Shown in pieces: positions 34,735 to 45,300 of a stretch of 64,000 nucleotides of DNA. The stretch lies in NCBI RefSeq assembly GCF_964204645.1, contig NC_134034.1, positions 10,597,414 through 10,661,413 on the forward strand. The letters are read 5' to 3'. How positions within the stretch are numbered: the stretch's first letter is position 1; each line of letters starts with the position of its first letter. Both the position numbers and the translations under genes were made by a program. This stretch comes from Tubulanus polymorphus (lineage: Eukaryota > Nemertea > Palaeonemertea > Tubulaniformes > Tubulanidae). The notes beneath the pieces are model-generated. The model had not been told where the DNA came from, did not search any database, and saw nothing but the letters and a program-made list of their open reading frames with translations.

Positions 34735-36341
34735 ATGTTCCGCGGCGGAATTTGTTTAGGAGGATTTCAACACTTATTGTGGATAACGGTCGTTATGACG
34801 TCATTAACAGGTAGTATACACGGACCAGTTGCAAAAAACGGCCGTCTTAGCTATATTGTTTCATGCAGCAGTGTTTGAGCTACGTGAAAGAGGTGAAACC
34901 CAGAATTGTGGTCGTGGCACCTCTCTAGTTGTGTGGTTATCATTGTATGTGACCACAGTCTGTGAGATCGAGTTCAGCTCGAGACGGCAAACAGACCTTC
35001 CACAGACCGCTCATGCGCAATCTATAGATTGACCAAATAGGTCGGATTTCGATTGTTCTGGTACAAACCAGTTTGTGGCGTGTACGACAAAAGGTCTCCG
35101 CGTTATTGTGTCGACGGCTCTGTGGCCTCAGCTCTCTACACGAGAACTTCACAATGAAACGGCGGCAAGAATAAATTGTTCTTGTTGAGCTGGACTCATA
35201 TAGGTGCAACTGGGCCCAATGAAAAAAAGAGTGGTTAATGTTAACACAACATGTGGCAAATCCACCCGAAGATTCTAGGATTCTACTTTTGGTATGTGGA
35301 TCCACCAGGTGCACCAGTAGTAATTCCGTTTCCCATACTTAAATTTCTGTTAGCTTTCAATGGGGACCGGCCAATGTTACTTCGGCAAGCGAGTATTCAC
35401 TAGGTGCACGAGTAGTTTAGTCGGCATTCGGGATTTTGACTTCTTCAATATTTCAATCGATGAAAAATCGAATCGACTTTTTTTAAAATTTCAGCTAATG
35501 TTTTGAAGCTGTCGGGTAGGTACGGTAGAAAAGACGGCGATTGTTATCATCATGATATAAGTCTGGTGAACGCCGATGATTTATCGAAGTGCGAAGACTC
35601 GTGTGACGCCTCGTCTAGGTGCCGCGGTTTTGTGGCGCTTAAAGGTAGTCCGCCGTACCGATGTTGGTTGAAAGATTACAAATGTACGAATTTGACGAAG
35701 AAATCGGTGGCAAATTTCTACGAGAAACTCGATAGTAATGACGGTGAGTCACGTGATAGGAGAAGGGGGGTTAGCAGCCGAGACATGCAAAGATTCTGTG
35801 AGAGGAATTTTAACAATTGCAGCGAAATCCAAATAGGATTTGAAAAGGGAAAGTTTATTGAGACCATACCGTTTCGTCATCAGCTGCTGGAATATAACTT
35901 TTTCATCTTTTTCAGCACTAAAATCTTGTTTTTTAATTTTGGTTTTATTTGACTAATATTTAACGTTTGACTTGTCGCATATCGGTGTATTTTGAGGCCG
36001 TCGGGGTTTACCTGACCCGATATACGCCTTCTTTCTGTAGATTTCATCGTTAAAAACTATCATATTTTTTTCTTTTCGTAGACGCGGGTAGAATCTTCAA
36101 ATATGGCGTGAACGCGGCGATGCCGGGGGTTATTTCACAGCCGCTGAAACCCGGAGTGACGTACACGCGTTTTAACGACGCTGTCAGTTGTTTATTGAGT
36201 TGCAGTCACGATTCGAATTGTTACTCGTCGAATTATCGATCGACAACGAAAGAATGTTACACGTACAGTTTGCAACATTTCTACGACGTGCGCCCGATAA
36301 CAGCGACCGGTTGGACTTTATACTACGTGTACTTGTGGTAG
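34735..36341 (+). CDS. Secreted PAN/apple-like protein, paralogue 2
   Basis: Exons 34735-34810, 35495-35743 and 36082-36341, with the same phases as paralogue 1, give 194 aa. The signal peptide (GGFQHLLWITVVMTSLT) and the exon 3 product are almost the same as in the other copies; exon 3 differs from paralogue 1 by about one base in 260. Exon 2 has diverged strongly (SGRYGRKDGDCYHHDI, KCEDSCDASSRCRGFVALK, RCWLKDYKC) while keeping all cysteines. A candidate polyadenylation signal AATAAA is at 36855-36860, after a 3' region homologous to the arms of the 42-50 kb array. Confidence 0.75.
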
Positions 36342-37472
36342 ACAGTGAGAAACACTTTCCGGTCATCTCATAAAGGCTTCAGAAAATTTGCGTGTGCTCC
36401 CTTGAGAAACAACCGATGCGAAATATGCAATTTCCTGCTATGAAACCTGTCGTTTCTCTATAAGTTCAAATTCGTTAGACAAAAAATTACGTAGCCTAAT
36501 TAACTAATTTACGAGTAATTTCAACTGGTTTAGAATTCAAGGCCCAATTTTGAGAGCTGTTTATTTTCATTTCGGGAGGTTTTGTATCTTACTCGGGTGT
36601 CGTTTTTTTTTATTTGTTTACAAGAGCATATTGATATTTTACACCCTCCACAGGATTTTAAGGGAACTAAAATTCACAAAATATCTATTTTGTTTGAATC
36701 GGGCGATATTTGCAGCAGTACGAGCTGAGAAAGTTACTGTGGCAGTCGATGATTGCGTGTCTGAGATTAGGTTTATATTAATATGATACTGTAAATTGTA
36801 CCTTCATTTAACATGTTATCATGAATCGGTCAAGACTTTCTCAATAATTTCAAAAATAAATTGTTTACTTATTAAACGATATTCTTTTTAATCTGTTGAA
36901 GTCGAAATATTATCATTTTGACATTAAAGGAGATTATTGGCCGCCACTGTTGGAATATATGAATATGGGATGATCGATCTTTTCTAACAGTCATTTCCAT
37001 GTTGTCAAAAATAAAATGGCAGCTTTTTAGCCGCGGGGGATTAGAATCTAGGGTCCAGGGTGATAACAACATCGTTTAGATTATGCCCTCCCTGGAGTTG
37101 ATGGATAGAAAGAAGGTCGACAATAGATCCCAATACTCCATTGCCGGTGCCGTCATTGATACTACGCCTAGGGCTAAAACTTTAATGTTGGTCTTGCGCA
37201 ATATACAAACAAAAAAGATAACGGACTTGAAACCAAAGATAAATGAAGAAATCCCACACTTCGGCTGTTGACTAACAGTCATCATTCCACCTAATGATGG
37301 CTGTTAGTCAACAGCCGAAACGTTGTGGTTTCAATAAATTTGATCGTATAATTTCAAATTCGAAGTGTGGGATTTCTTCATTTATCTACAGTTTACACGA
37401 ATTATAGTGTTAATTCGACAACTAACTCGAAACCAAAGCTTGGTTCGATTTTCAGCGCAACTGGCCCCCACT
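36342..37472. other. 3' flank of PAN paralogue 2 and Penelope-like inverted repeat
   Basis: 36440-36780 resembles one arm of the inverted repeat in the 42-50 kb units (TTACGTAGCCTAATTAACTA, TTTCGGGAGGTTTTGTA, CCTCCACAGGATTTTAAGGG). AATAAA lies at 36855-36860. The inverted repeat at 37238-37386 follows. No further gene recognised. Confidence 0.55.
37238..37386 (+). mobile_element. Penelope-like terminal inverted repeat with hammerhead-like core
   Basis: Outer arms GATAAATGAAGAAATCCCAC and its exact complement enclose an inner inverted pair around CGGCTGTTGACTAACAGTCA. Within it, 37293-37325 reads CTAATGA, a GGCTGTT-AGTC-AACAGCC hairpin and then GAAAC. That is the order of a hammerhead ribozyme core (CUGANGA, stem II, GAAA) with one substitution in the first box. 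Such motifs are known from Penelope-like elements. No coding sequence remains. Confidence 0.5.
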
Positions 37473-38471
37473 TCAAATAAAGCGCCACCAACAACACATT
37501 TTCGAATACCAAGTTTTGAGCGCGTGATAGCGTTGCCTCAGAGAGGCTCGGATTTCCCTCCCGGTTACAACATAGATATAGAAATTAATGGCGTAATTCC
37601 AGCCGTAAATCATGTACGAAATCCGAAACGCTAAACCTGACGGAGCGACGTTCGGGTTGATCCACGCCGTCATCCAGATAACGCTGGTCGGGAAACTGAG
37701 CAGCAGGAACAGAACGCACGTCGCGGCCACCGTAACCGACACCGATGACGTAGTAGCTCGGGTTTTAGCGTTCACGCGTTGATTACGCGTCAACGTCAAA
37801 ACGATCAACGTCGTCGAGACGACTATAATCGTGCACGGTACGAGCAAGGTGCACGTGATGTCCAACGATTTCATGAAAGTGGAATCGGTCGTATGAACGC
37901 AGCCGACTCCTTCCACGTAGCGAATGAACAACGCTTCCGAACTGACCACCGACAACCCGACTTGCACCAGAACGTACGTCGTCGAAATCAGTTTCGCCGC
38001 CGTCGAATTCCAAAATCGCGGCGCTCCGAACGGAAATCGCACGATACACATCCGTTCCAGCGACACGACGCAAAGCACGTTCGGACTCAGCGCCGTGAAC
38101 ACCATCAACATCGATTCCGCCAGTATACAACTGATACTGCTGCGGCGAATTTCTATAAGAACGTCAAGAGTGACGTGGCGATACAGCGCGTTCAGATACA
38201 TCAGTAAAAAGAAGAACAACATCCCGCTATCGGACACGGCAAGTGCGAGAAACATTTGGCCGTAAAGTTGTCGGCGGAATTTGGCCGTCGACATCAAAGC
38301 GACGACGAACGCGTTACCAATCAACCCGAGTACGGCGATCGCGAGCGTGTTTAAGCCATACATAACTACGTAAATGGTCGCGTCGTGTTTAGAACCAACG
38401 AACATCGTATCCGTGATGGATAAGGCGTAAATCGGTGACGTCTTATTGGTGGCTTCAGTCCTTTTTGACAT
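37473..38471 (-). CDS. Orphan class A (rhodopsin-like) GPCR, intronless
   Basis: One exon encodes 332 aa with seven hydrophobic segments (about residues 31-57, 66-92, 107-133, 150-172, 200-226, 243-267 and 280-303). Family marks: GLIGNAFVVAL in TM1, LALAVSD in TM2, a Cys at the top of TM3 and one in ECL2 (VEGVGC), LERMCIVRF at the TM3 end replacing DRY, FLLLSFPTSVIW in TM6, and NYAINFYIY in TM7 replacing NPxxY. The N-terminus has an NKT glycosylation site and there is a short basic Cys-rich tail. The NxxNFxIY form of TM7 is common among invertebrate neuropeptide (FMRFamide-receptor-like) GPCRs, so a peptide receptor is likely; the ligand is unknown. It lies between PAN paralogues 2 and 3 on the opposite strand. 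Confidence 0.85.
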   Translation of the reverse strand: MSKRTEATNKTSPIYALSITDTMFVGSKHDATIYVVMYGLNTLAIAVLGLIGNAFVVALMSTAKFRRQLYGQMFLALAVSDSGMLFFFLLMYLNALYRHVTLDVLIEIRRSSISCILAESMLMVFTALSPNVLCVVSLERMCIVRFPFGAPRFWNSTAAKLISTTYVLVQVGLSVVSSEALFIRYVEGVGCVHTTDSTFMKSLDITCTLLVPCTIIVVSTTLIVLTLTRNQRVNAKTRATTSSVSVTVAATCVLFLLLSFPTSVIWMTAWINPNVAPSGLAFRISYMIYGWNYAINFYIYVVTGREIRASLRQRYHALKTWYSKMCCWWRFI

Positions 38472-38859
38472 CTCAACCAGTCATCGTCCTCGAGAACCGA
38501 TTTCATTGGCTGTCGCGTCGCGGAAGTTCTCGATGACCTCTCGTATTTGTCTGATAGTCAAATTAGAAAATGCCCTGCGGGAAATAAATCGAAAAGTCGA
38601 ATCAAATAATGTAACGCCTCGAGGAGGTGAATAATGTCACGCCTCTGGGGTCGAATCGAAATCATTGCAATCATTTCGATACTGAATTGATCCTTAATGT
38701 GATGTTTCTTTTTTTCTGTACGAGCTGTAAACGCTTGTAACTGATTGGACAGACGGATGTCAATCAGTAAAAAGCGTCGCAGCAGCTTCGACCATCAACC
38801 TTCAGCTCTTTAGTAACGTCATTCAAATTGATTGCGTGTGAAACTGGGCTCCTCTGTCT

Positions 38860-39250
38860 CGGAATCTGCCCTCACCTCCTTTCTCTCATCTTCATTCTCA
38901 TAATTTGTCTTCGCCTCATTTGTCTTCTCGGTTATAGGACCTTTTCACCTCCTCTGTTTCCTCCTCAGGCTCTGAATCAGTTTTCACCTCCTCTGTTTCC
39001 CCCTCCAGTCTCTGAATCAGTCTTCAACTCCTCTGTTTCCCCCTCCAGTCTCTGAATCAGTCTTCAACTCCTCTGTTTCCCCCTCCAGTCTCTGAATCAG
39101 TTTTCGCCTCCTCTGTTTCCTCCTCATTCTCTGAATCAGTATTCACCTCCTCTGCGTCCTCCTCAGTCTCTGAATCAGTTTTCACCTCCTTCGCCTCCTC
39201 CGCAGTGTCAGAGTCCGTCTTCATCTCCTTTGCCTCCTCCTCACTATCAC
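38860..39250 (-). repeat. 42-bp minisatellite with acidic coding potential on the minus strand
   Basis: Eight to nine copies of a 42-bp unit (on the plus strand TCTGAATCAGTTTTCACCTC, CTCTGTTTCCTCCTC). Read on the minus strand, units upstream of 39066 stay open as TDSETEEDAEEV-type repeats of 14 residues, then a stop appears and stops flank it upstream. No start, splice sites or domain are seen, so a degraded exon or chance openness are both possible. Confidence 0.6.
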
Positions 39251-39461
39251 ACTAAGGCGCATTCGAGCCATTGTCAATTAGCTTTCACGGACGATAGATT
39301 CTATACATAAAAAAATTAGACATTGAAAAGCCTTCAAATTGAAATTTGGTCGTGAAATAAATCATTTCGATTAGAAATTAAACATTTATAGGATCGGCTT
39401 GGTCGATGCGATGACAACGGTAACAATATTGATTACATTTGTTGCATGATATTTCGCTGTC

Positions 39462-42312
39462 ATGTTCCTCACTGGAGCTCAGTTTGGATTTCGGCACTCG
39501 TTGTGGATAACGGTTATTATGACGTCATTAACAGGTATTTATTTATTCATTTATTTGTTTATTTCATTTACACTCAAACCCATTACAGGTATTAGAGGGA
39601 CAACACAAAATTTACAAATTCAAATAACACAATATACTTGTTTAAATGAACAAACAGAAAATATCATAGTAATTAATTAGAACTATCCATGCATTGAAAT
39701 ATAACATTATAGAAAAATACAAAATGAGAACAGTCATTCCGTAGACAAATTCAATTTTTTAATACGTTTCTTGCGAAAAGCTGCAAGTTCTTTAGGTGAT
39801 TGAGCAAAATGATTAATCAGGATATTTTCAAAATTACAATCATTCGGGACTTCAGCAAAAAATTGTCTTTCAAATACAAGGGACGGACAATGAATGATAT
39901 AGTGTGACTGATTAGAAATGACCCTTCCTCAACACGGAGGGCACGTGTCATCAACGATGTTCACAGGAAGGTTGAAAATACGTTTTCTATAGTCGCAGTA
40001 GCATTAAGATTGGAGGTTCTAAATTTACACAAGACAATTGCGAGATCAAGAGGTAAATATGAAAGTACTTTTGTAACATAAAACTGGGTTTGAATAGTTT
40101 ATAGAAACAACACCCAGGGTCATTTTAAATTTGATCATTAGAATAATTAGTACAGTATTGACTATGATATCGTTTCACTCTTGATTTAACAAATGTTTCT
40201 GAAATACTTAAACAACAACCAAGATGGCCTAACAACTCGCAGTGTCTAAAAATATATTTCAATTTAACATACCAGCATAAATCTACATAAACCTTGTCCG
40301 ACAATTCCATTTATTTTTACGAGGCTCATTCTTTAATTTACACCAGTAAGAACAAATCCAATTAAAAATAACACAACTGATAGGCAATTCCCCTGATTCA
40401 CCTGGAACCATTGCAGTTGGAGTGGTACGATGGAGCTAACAAATATTTATAAATCTGGTCAAGATCATGTTCGCATCGTACAACCAGAGTATTGGTTAGA
40501 GTATACACGTACCAGTGGCGCGGTATGGATTTAAAAAGGATTAGTCTAAGCTAAATAGTCTCATTTGGTATTTGAGCTACGCGAAAGAGGATAAACCCAG
40601 AGTTGTGGTCGTGGCACCTCTCTAGTTGTGTGGTTATCATTGTATGTGACCACACTCTGTGAGATCGATTTCAGGTCGAGACGGCAAACAGACCTTCCAC
40701 AGACCGCTCATGCGCTATCTATAGATTGACCAAATAGGTCGGATTTCGATTGTTCTGGTACAAACCAGTTTGTGGCATGTACGGCAAAGGTCACGTTATT
40801 GTCACGTGTTGACGGCTGTGGACTCAGCTATTTACACGAGAATTTCACAATGAAACGACGGATAGAATGCCGTTTTTCTTTGTTTCGCCGGACTCGCTAT
40901 GTCACGAGGGGTGCAACTGGCCCAAGGGAAAACTCGCGAAACTACTGACGCAATCAACGATTTCCCTTCATGGCTACAGTTTTCCATCGCCCCCAGTTCT
41001 ATATTCTGACTCTAAGTGTTGAAGAATTTCATTTTAAAATACGAGATATATTCTTAAGCTCTAAGACTATGGAACTGATTGTGTATTCAGGGGCGGATCT
41101 AGGATTTTCCACGGGGGGGGGGAGGGGTGTCCAATGAGAAAAAGGGGCACTTTTTACGAAACACCACGTACTCCGGATACTTCTACACAATTTTAGGGGG
41201 TGGTTTCGGTCATTTCATGCGTTGAAAAAATATTATCGGTGGAAAACCTTGGTCAAAAAAATTTTGTGAGTGACATTTTGAGGGCACTTCAAAGTTGAGG
41301 GGGGGGGTCCGGACAACCCGACATCCCCCTAGATCCGCCCCTGGTATTTATTAAACGCATTTTTTCAGCGAATGGTTCGAAGCCGTCTGGTATGTACGGT
41401 AGAAGAGACGGCGACTGTTACGGACACGATATTCGCTCGATGGAAGTCGATGATTTATCGCGATGCACCGACGCGTGTGACGCCTTGTCTCAATGTGTCG
41501 CTCTGGCTGTATTCAAGGATGGACCGCCGCACTATTGCTATCTGAAACCTGAAAAATGTGCAAATTTGAATTTACAACGGCCGGTGTACACCTTAGAGAA
41601 ACTGTACGGTAATGACGGTAAGTCGCGTGGTATACGCCGGGAACGAAGGGTGAAGGTCACCGCAACAGAGGCTTCGAAAAATCTCCCGAAGCGGAAATAA
41701 ATAACTACAAAAACTCACGAAATGAAAACCTTTTCAAATTACTTGCTACTCTTGAATTCACTTAATTAGGCAAAGTAATCATTTGTTTGTCCATCGTTTT
41801 TGAGCTTTTATAGAGCTCTTTCATTTTTGTCTTTATTTCGGAGAAATTCCACATGGGGCGCTAAAACTCTTTATCCTAGTCATGACAAATGATACCATGT
41901 GCCTAACGACCTAACTAAGGGGTTATTTGAACGGATTCCGAATTCATGGGCGTATCTTAAGACCATCGGGAATAACTGTTCTCAAACACGTCTACTTTCC
42001 GTAGATATTACATTGACCCATTAATGGCATTTTCTTATTTTTTTTTTCGTAGACGCGGGTAGAATCTTCAAATATGGCGTGAACGCGGCGATGCCGGGGG
42101 TTATTGCACAGCCGCTGAAACCCGGAGTGACGTACACGCGTTTTAACGACGCTGTCAGTTGTTTATTGAGTTGCAGTCACGATTCGAATTGTTACTCGTC
42201 GAATTATCGATCGACAACGAATGAATGTTACACTTACAGTTTGCAACATTTCTACGACGTGCGCCCGATAACAGCGACCGGTTGGACTTTATACTACGTG
42301 TACCTGTGGTAG
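39462..42312 (+). CDS. Secreted PAN/apple-like protein, paralogue 3
   Basis: Exons 39462-39534, 41369-41617 and 42053-42312 give 193 aa. The signal peptide is one codon shorter (FRHSLWITVIMTSLT). Exon 2 reads SGMYGRRDGDCYGHDI, RCTDACDALSQCVALAVFK, YCYLKPEKC, again divergent around fixed cysteines. Exon 3 differs from paralogue 2 at only about four sites (for example S to A and K to N). Intron 1 is enlarged by a minus-strand LINE remnant (39535 to about 40490) and a MITE (41088-41343) that are absent from the other two copies. Confidence 0.75.
39535..40490 (-). mobile_element. LINE remnant with C-terminal zinc-knuckle region
   Basis: On the minus strand this reads towards a 3' tail of AATAAATAAATAAATA type at 39535-39560. 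Upstream of it a degenerate C-terminal region reads CPPC, stop, then GRVISNQSHYIIHCPSLVF, followed by a basic end KKRIKKLNL: the CxxC-x-H-x-C knuckle typical of LINE reverse transcriptase C-termini. The in-frame stop shows it is dead. It is inserted right after the donor site of exon 1 of PAN paralogue 3. The 5' boundary is uncertain. Confidence 0.65.
41088..41343. mobile_element. 256-bp MITE with CAGGGGCGGATCTAGG termini
   Basis: Starts CAGGGGCGGATCTAGGATTT and ends CCCTAGATCCGCCCCTG, perfect inverted ends of about 16 bp. GTATT is present on both flanks. The homologous intron of PAN paralogue 1 (32690-32728) is the empty site, reading straight through GTGTATTTATTC. So both boundaries and the 5-bp duplication can be read directly. 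It is noncoding, G-run-rich inside, and 25 bp upstream of an exon. A partial relative starts near 58142. Confidence 0.8.
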
Positions 42313-42399
42313 ACGGTGAGAAACACTTTCATGTCATCCTGAAGGCTTCACGAAATTCTCAAACATATCTAAGAAAAGGATAAGTGTGGTTACTGTTTT

Positions 42400-45300
42400 T
42401 AGACAGCTCGTAGTTAGATAAGTGTTAGATGTTGCAGGACGACTAGAGAAACAACCGTAATAACAAGCTAATTAAGTTCAAATAATTACGTTGCCTAATT
42501 AACTTATTTACAAGTTATTTGAACTGGTGCTGAATTCATAGACATTTTGTAAACACTATATTGTGTCATTTCGGGAGGTTTTTGTAACTTTCTGTGGCAA
42601 CAAAAGGGTATTTCAAAGTTGTGCGCCCTCTGTGGGATTTGCAGTGAACTAAAATCTTGAAAGATCTTTGTGTTTGAAACTCCCTTGTACATGTAGTAGT
42701 AATGGGATGGGTCAACCAGTCCGCTGAGATTGTTACTGTGGCAATTGAGGGTCAAGCGCTGTACCTATGTATATTGGATGAGTTGTTGTTTATGAAATGT
42801 TAAAATTCTCTTACATTTTTCTTCAATTGTGAATTTGATTCGTTAACCGAATTAGTGACTATAATATAAAATATCAAAACGAAGTTTGTCTTCTTTTAAA
42901 CGAATAATTTAGTTTCTTATTGTAATTGGTCTTGTGCTGAATAAAGGATAAACAGGGGTGTTGCAGGTTCGATCCTGGTCTATTCTGAGTGGTCTGAATG
43001 CTGAATAGATGATCACGATCAACACAGGTGTCGCAGGTTCGAATCCGGCCTATTCCTACTTATTCATAGTGACCTTTAATACGAGGATGGGTGCCCCGCG
43101 TGGAAATCCTCTGATAGCCTCGATGTTGAATAAATGATGAATAGGGGTGTAACAGGTTCGAATCCGTTATATTGACATTGAACCAGATTTTACTGGATGC
43201 TGAATAGATGATAGGGACGTTATAAACTGAATCCAGTTATTACTGATTGGTATGATGACTCGAATCGAGACCAGCAATCCGTTAAACATGTTGTAAACTT
43301 TCTTTACTGTTATATATCCCTTTATATAAAATGTATTGAAAACTCTATCGAAATCTTTACAATAGATCGATTGTCACTTTAGTTCAGTGAAAACCCGATA
43401 GAGGGCGTATAACCTTGAAATACCCTTTAGACCTCAGAGAAAGTTACAAAAACCTCCCGAAATCCCTATAGATAGTTCGTTAAACACATCTATGAATTCA
43501 AAATCAATTCAATTTTTTCGCAAATTAGTTAATTAGGCAACGTAATTATTTGTCTAACGTATTTGAGCTTTTGTAGAAACGACTGAATTTTCCCTGTTTA
43601 GTTCCCAGAAATTCCGCATGATGGCGCCACCTTCTTTATCTGGTGGTTATAATTGTTCCTTCCCCAAAATATCAGTCGTTTCTAAATAAGCTCAAATACG
43701 TAAGACAAATAATTACGTTGCCTAATTAACTAATTTACGAGTAATTTGAACGGGTTTTGAATTCATAGATATATTTCAAACACTTTAAAGCCTCATTTCG
43801 GGAAGTTGTTATAACTTTCTCTGGGGTCTAAAGGGTATTTCTCAATTGTACGCCCTCTGTGGGATTTTCAGGGAACTAAAATCACAATAGATCTATTGTG
43901 TCTGAATTGATGGAAATGTTCGTGTAATAGTATGTGGTAGTGATAAGAGGTCAATCAGTGCACTGAGAATGTTATTGTGGCAATCGAGGGTCCAGCGATA
44001 TAGTTCTATATATAAACGTATACTGAATATATATGAATTGTAATTTATGAGAGAAAGTAAAACAATGGGTTTTTCGTCTTTATTTGAAGTGAAATGTTAA
44101 AATTCTCTTACATTTTTCTTAAATTGTGAGTTTTATTCGTTAACTGAATCAGAAAGTGGCTTGTCCATAAAATACCGAGATGAGTTTTGTCTTCTTTATC
44201 AATAAATCGTTTTATTATGAATAAATTAGTTTCTCATTGTGAGTGGTCTTAGTGCTGAATAGAGGATAAACAGGGGTGTTGCAGGTTCGATCCTGGTCTA
44301 TTCTGAGTGGTCTGAATGCTGAATAGATGATCACGATCAACACAGATGTCACAGGTTCGAATCCGGCCTATCCTGAGTGTCTAATGCTGAATAGATGATC
44401 AAGATCAACACATGTGTCACAGGTTCGAATCCGGCCTATTCTGAGTGTCTAATGCTGAATAGATAATCACGATCAACACAGGTGTCACAGGTTCGAATCT
44501 GGCCTATTCTGAGTGGTCTGAATACTGAATAGATGATCACGATCAACACAGATGTCGCAGGTTCGAATCCGGCCTATTCCTACTTATTCATAGTGACCTT
44601 TAATACGAGGATGGGTGCCCCGCGTGGAAATCCTCTGATAGCCTCGATGTTGAATAAAGGATGAATAGGGATGTAACAGGTTCGAATCCGTTATATTGAC
44701 ATTGATTCAGATTTTACTAAATGCTGAATAGATGATAGGGACGTTATAAACTGAATCATGTTATTACTGATTGGTATGATGACTCGAATGTATTGAAAAC
44801 TCTATCGAAATCTTTACAATAGATCGATTGTCACTTTAGTTCAGTGAAAACCCGATAGAGGGCGTATAACCTTGAAATACCCTTTAGACCTAAGAGAAAG
44901 TTACAAAAACCTCCCGAAATCCCTATAGATAGTTCGTTAAACACATCTATGAATTCAAAATCAATTCAATTTTTTCGTAAAGTAGTTAATTAGGCAACGT
45001 AATTATTTGTCTAACGTATTTGAGCTTTTGTAGAAACGACTGAATTTTCCCTGTTTAGTTCCCAGATATTCCGCATGATGGCGCCACCTTCTTTATCTGG
45101 TGGTTATAATTGTTCCTTTCCCAAAATATCAGTCGTTTCTAAATAAGCTCAAATACGTAAGACAAATAATTACGTTGCCTAATTAACTAATTTACGAGTA
45201 ATTTGAACAGGTTTCGAATTCATAGATATATTTCAAACACTTTAAAGCCTCATTTCGGGAAGTTGTTATAACTTTCTCTGGGGTCTAAAGGGTATTTCTC

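Noticed and set aside
37779-38265. Plus-strand frames of 142 and 113 codons opposite the GPCR
   Set aside because: Shadows of the GC-rich GPCR coding strand; no domains.
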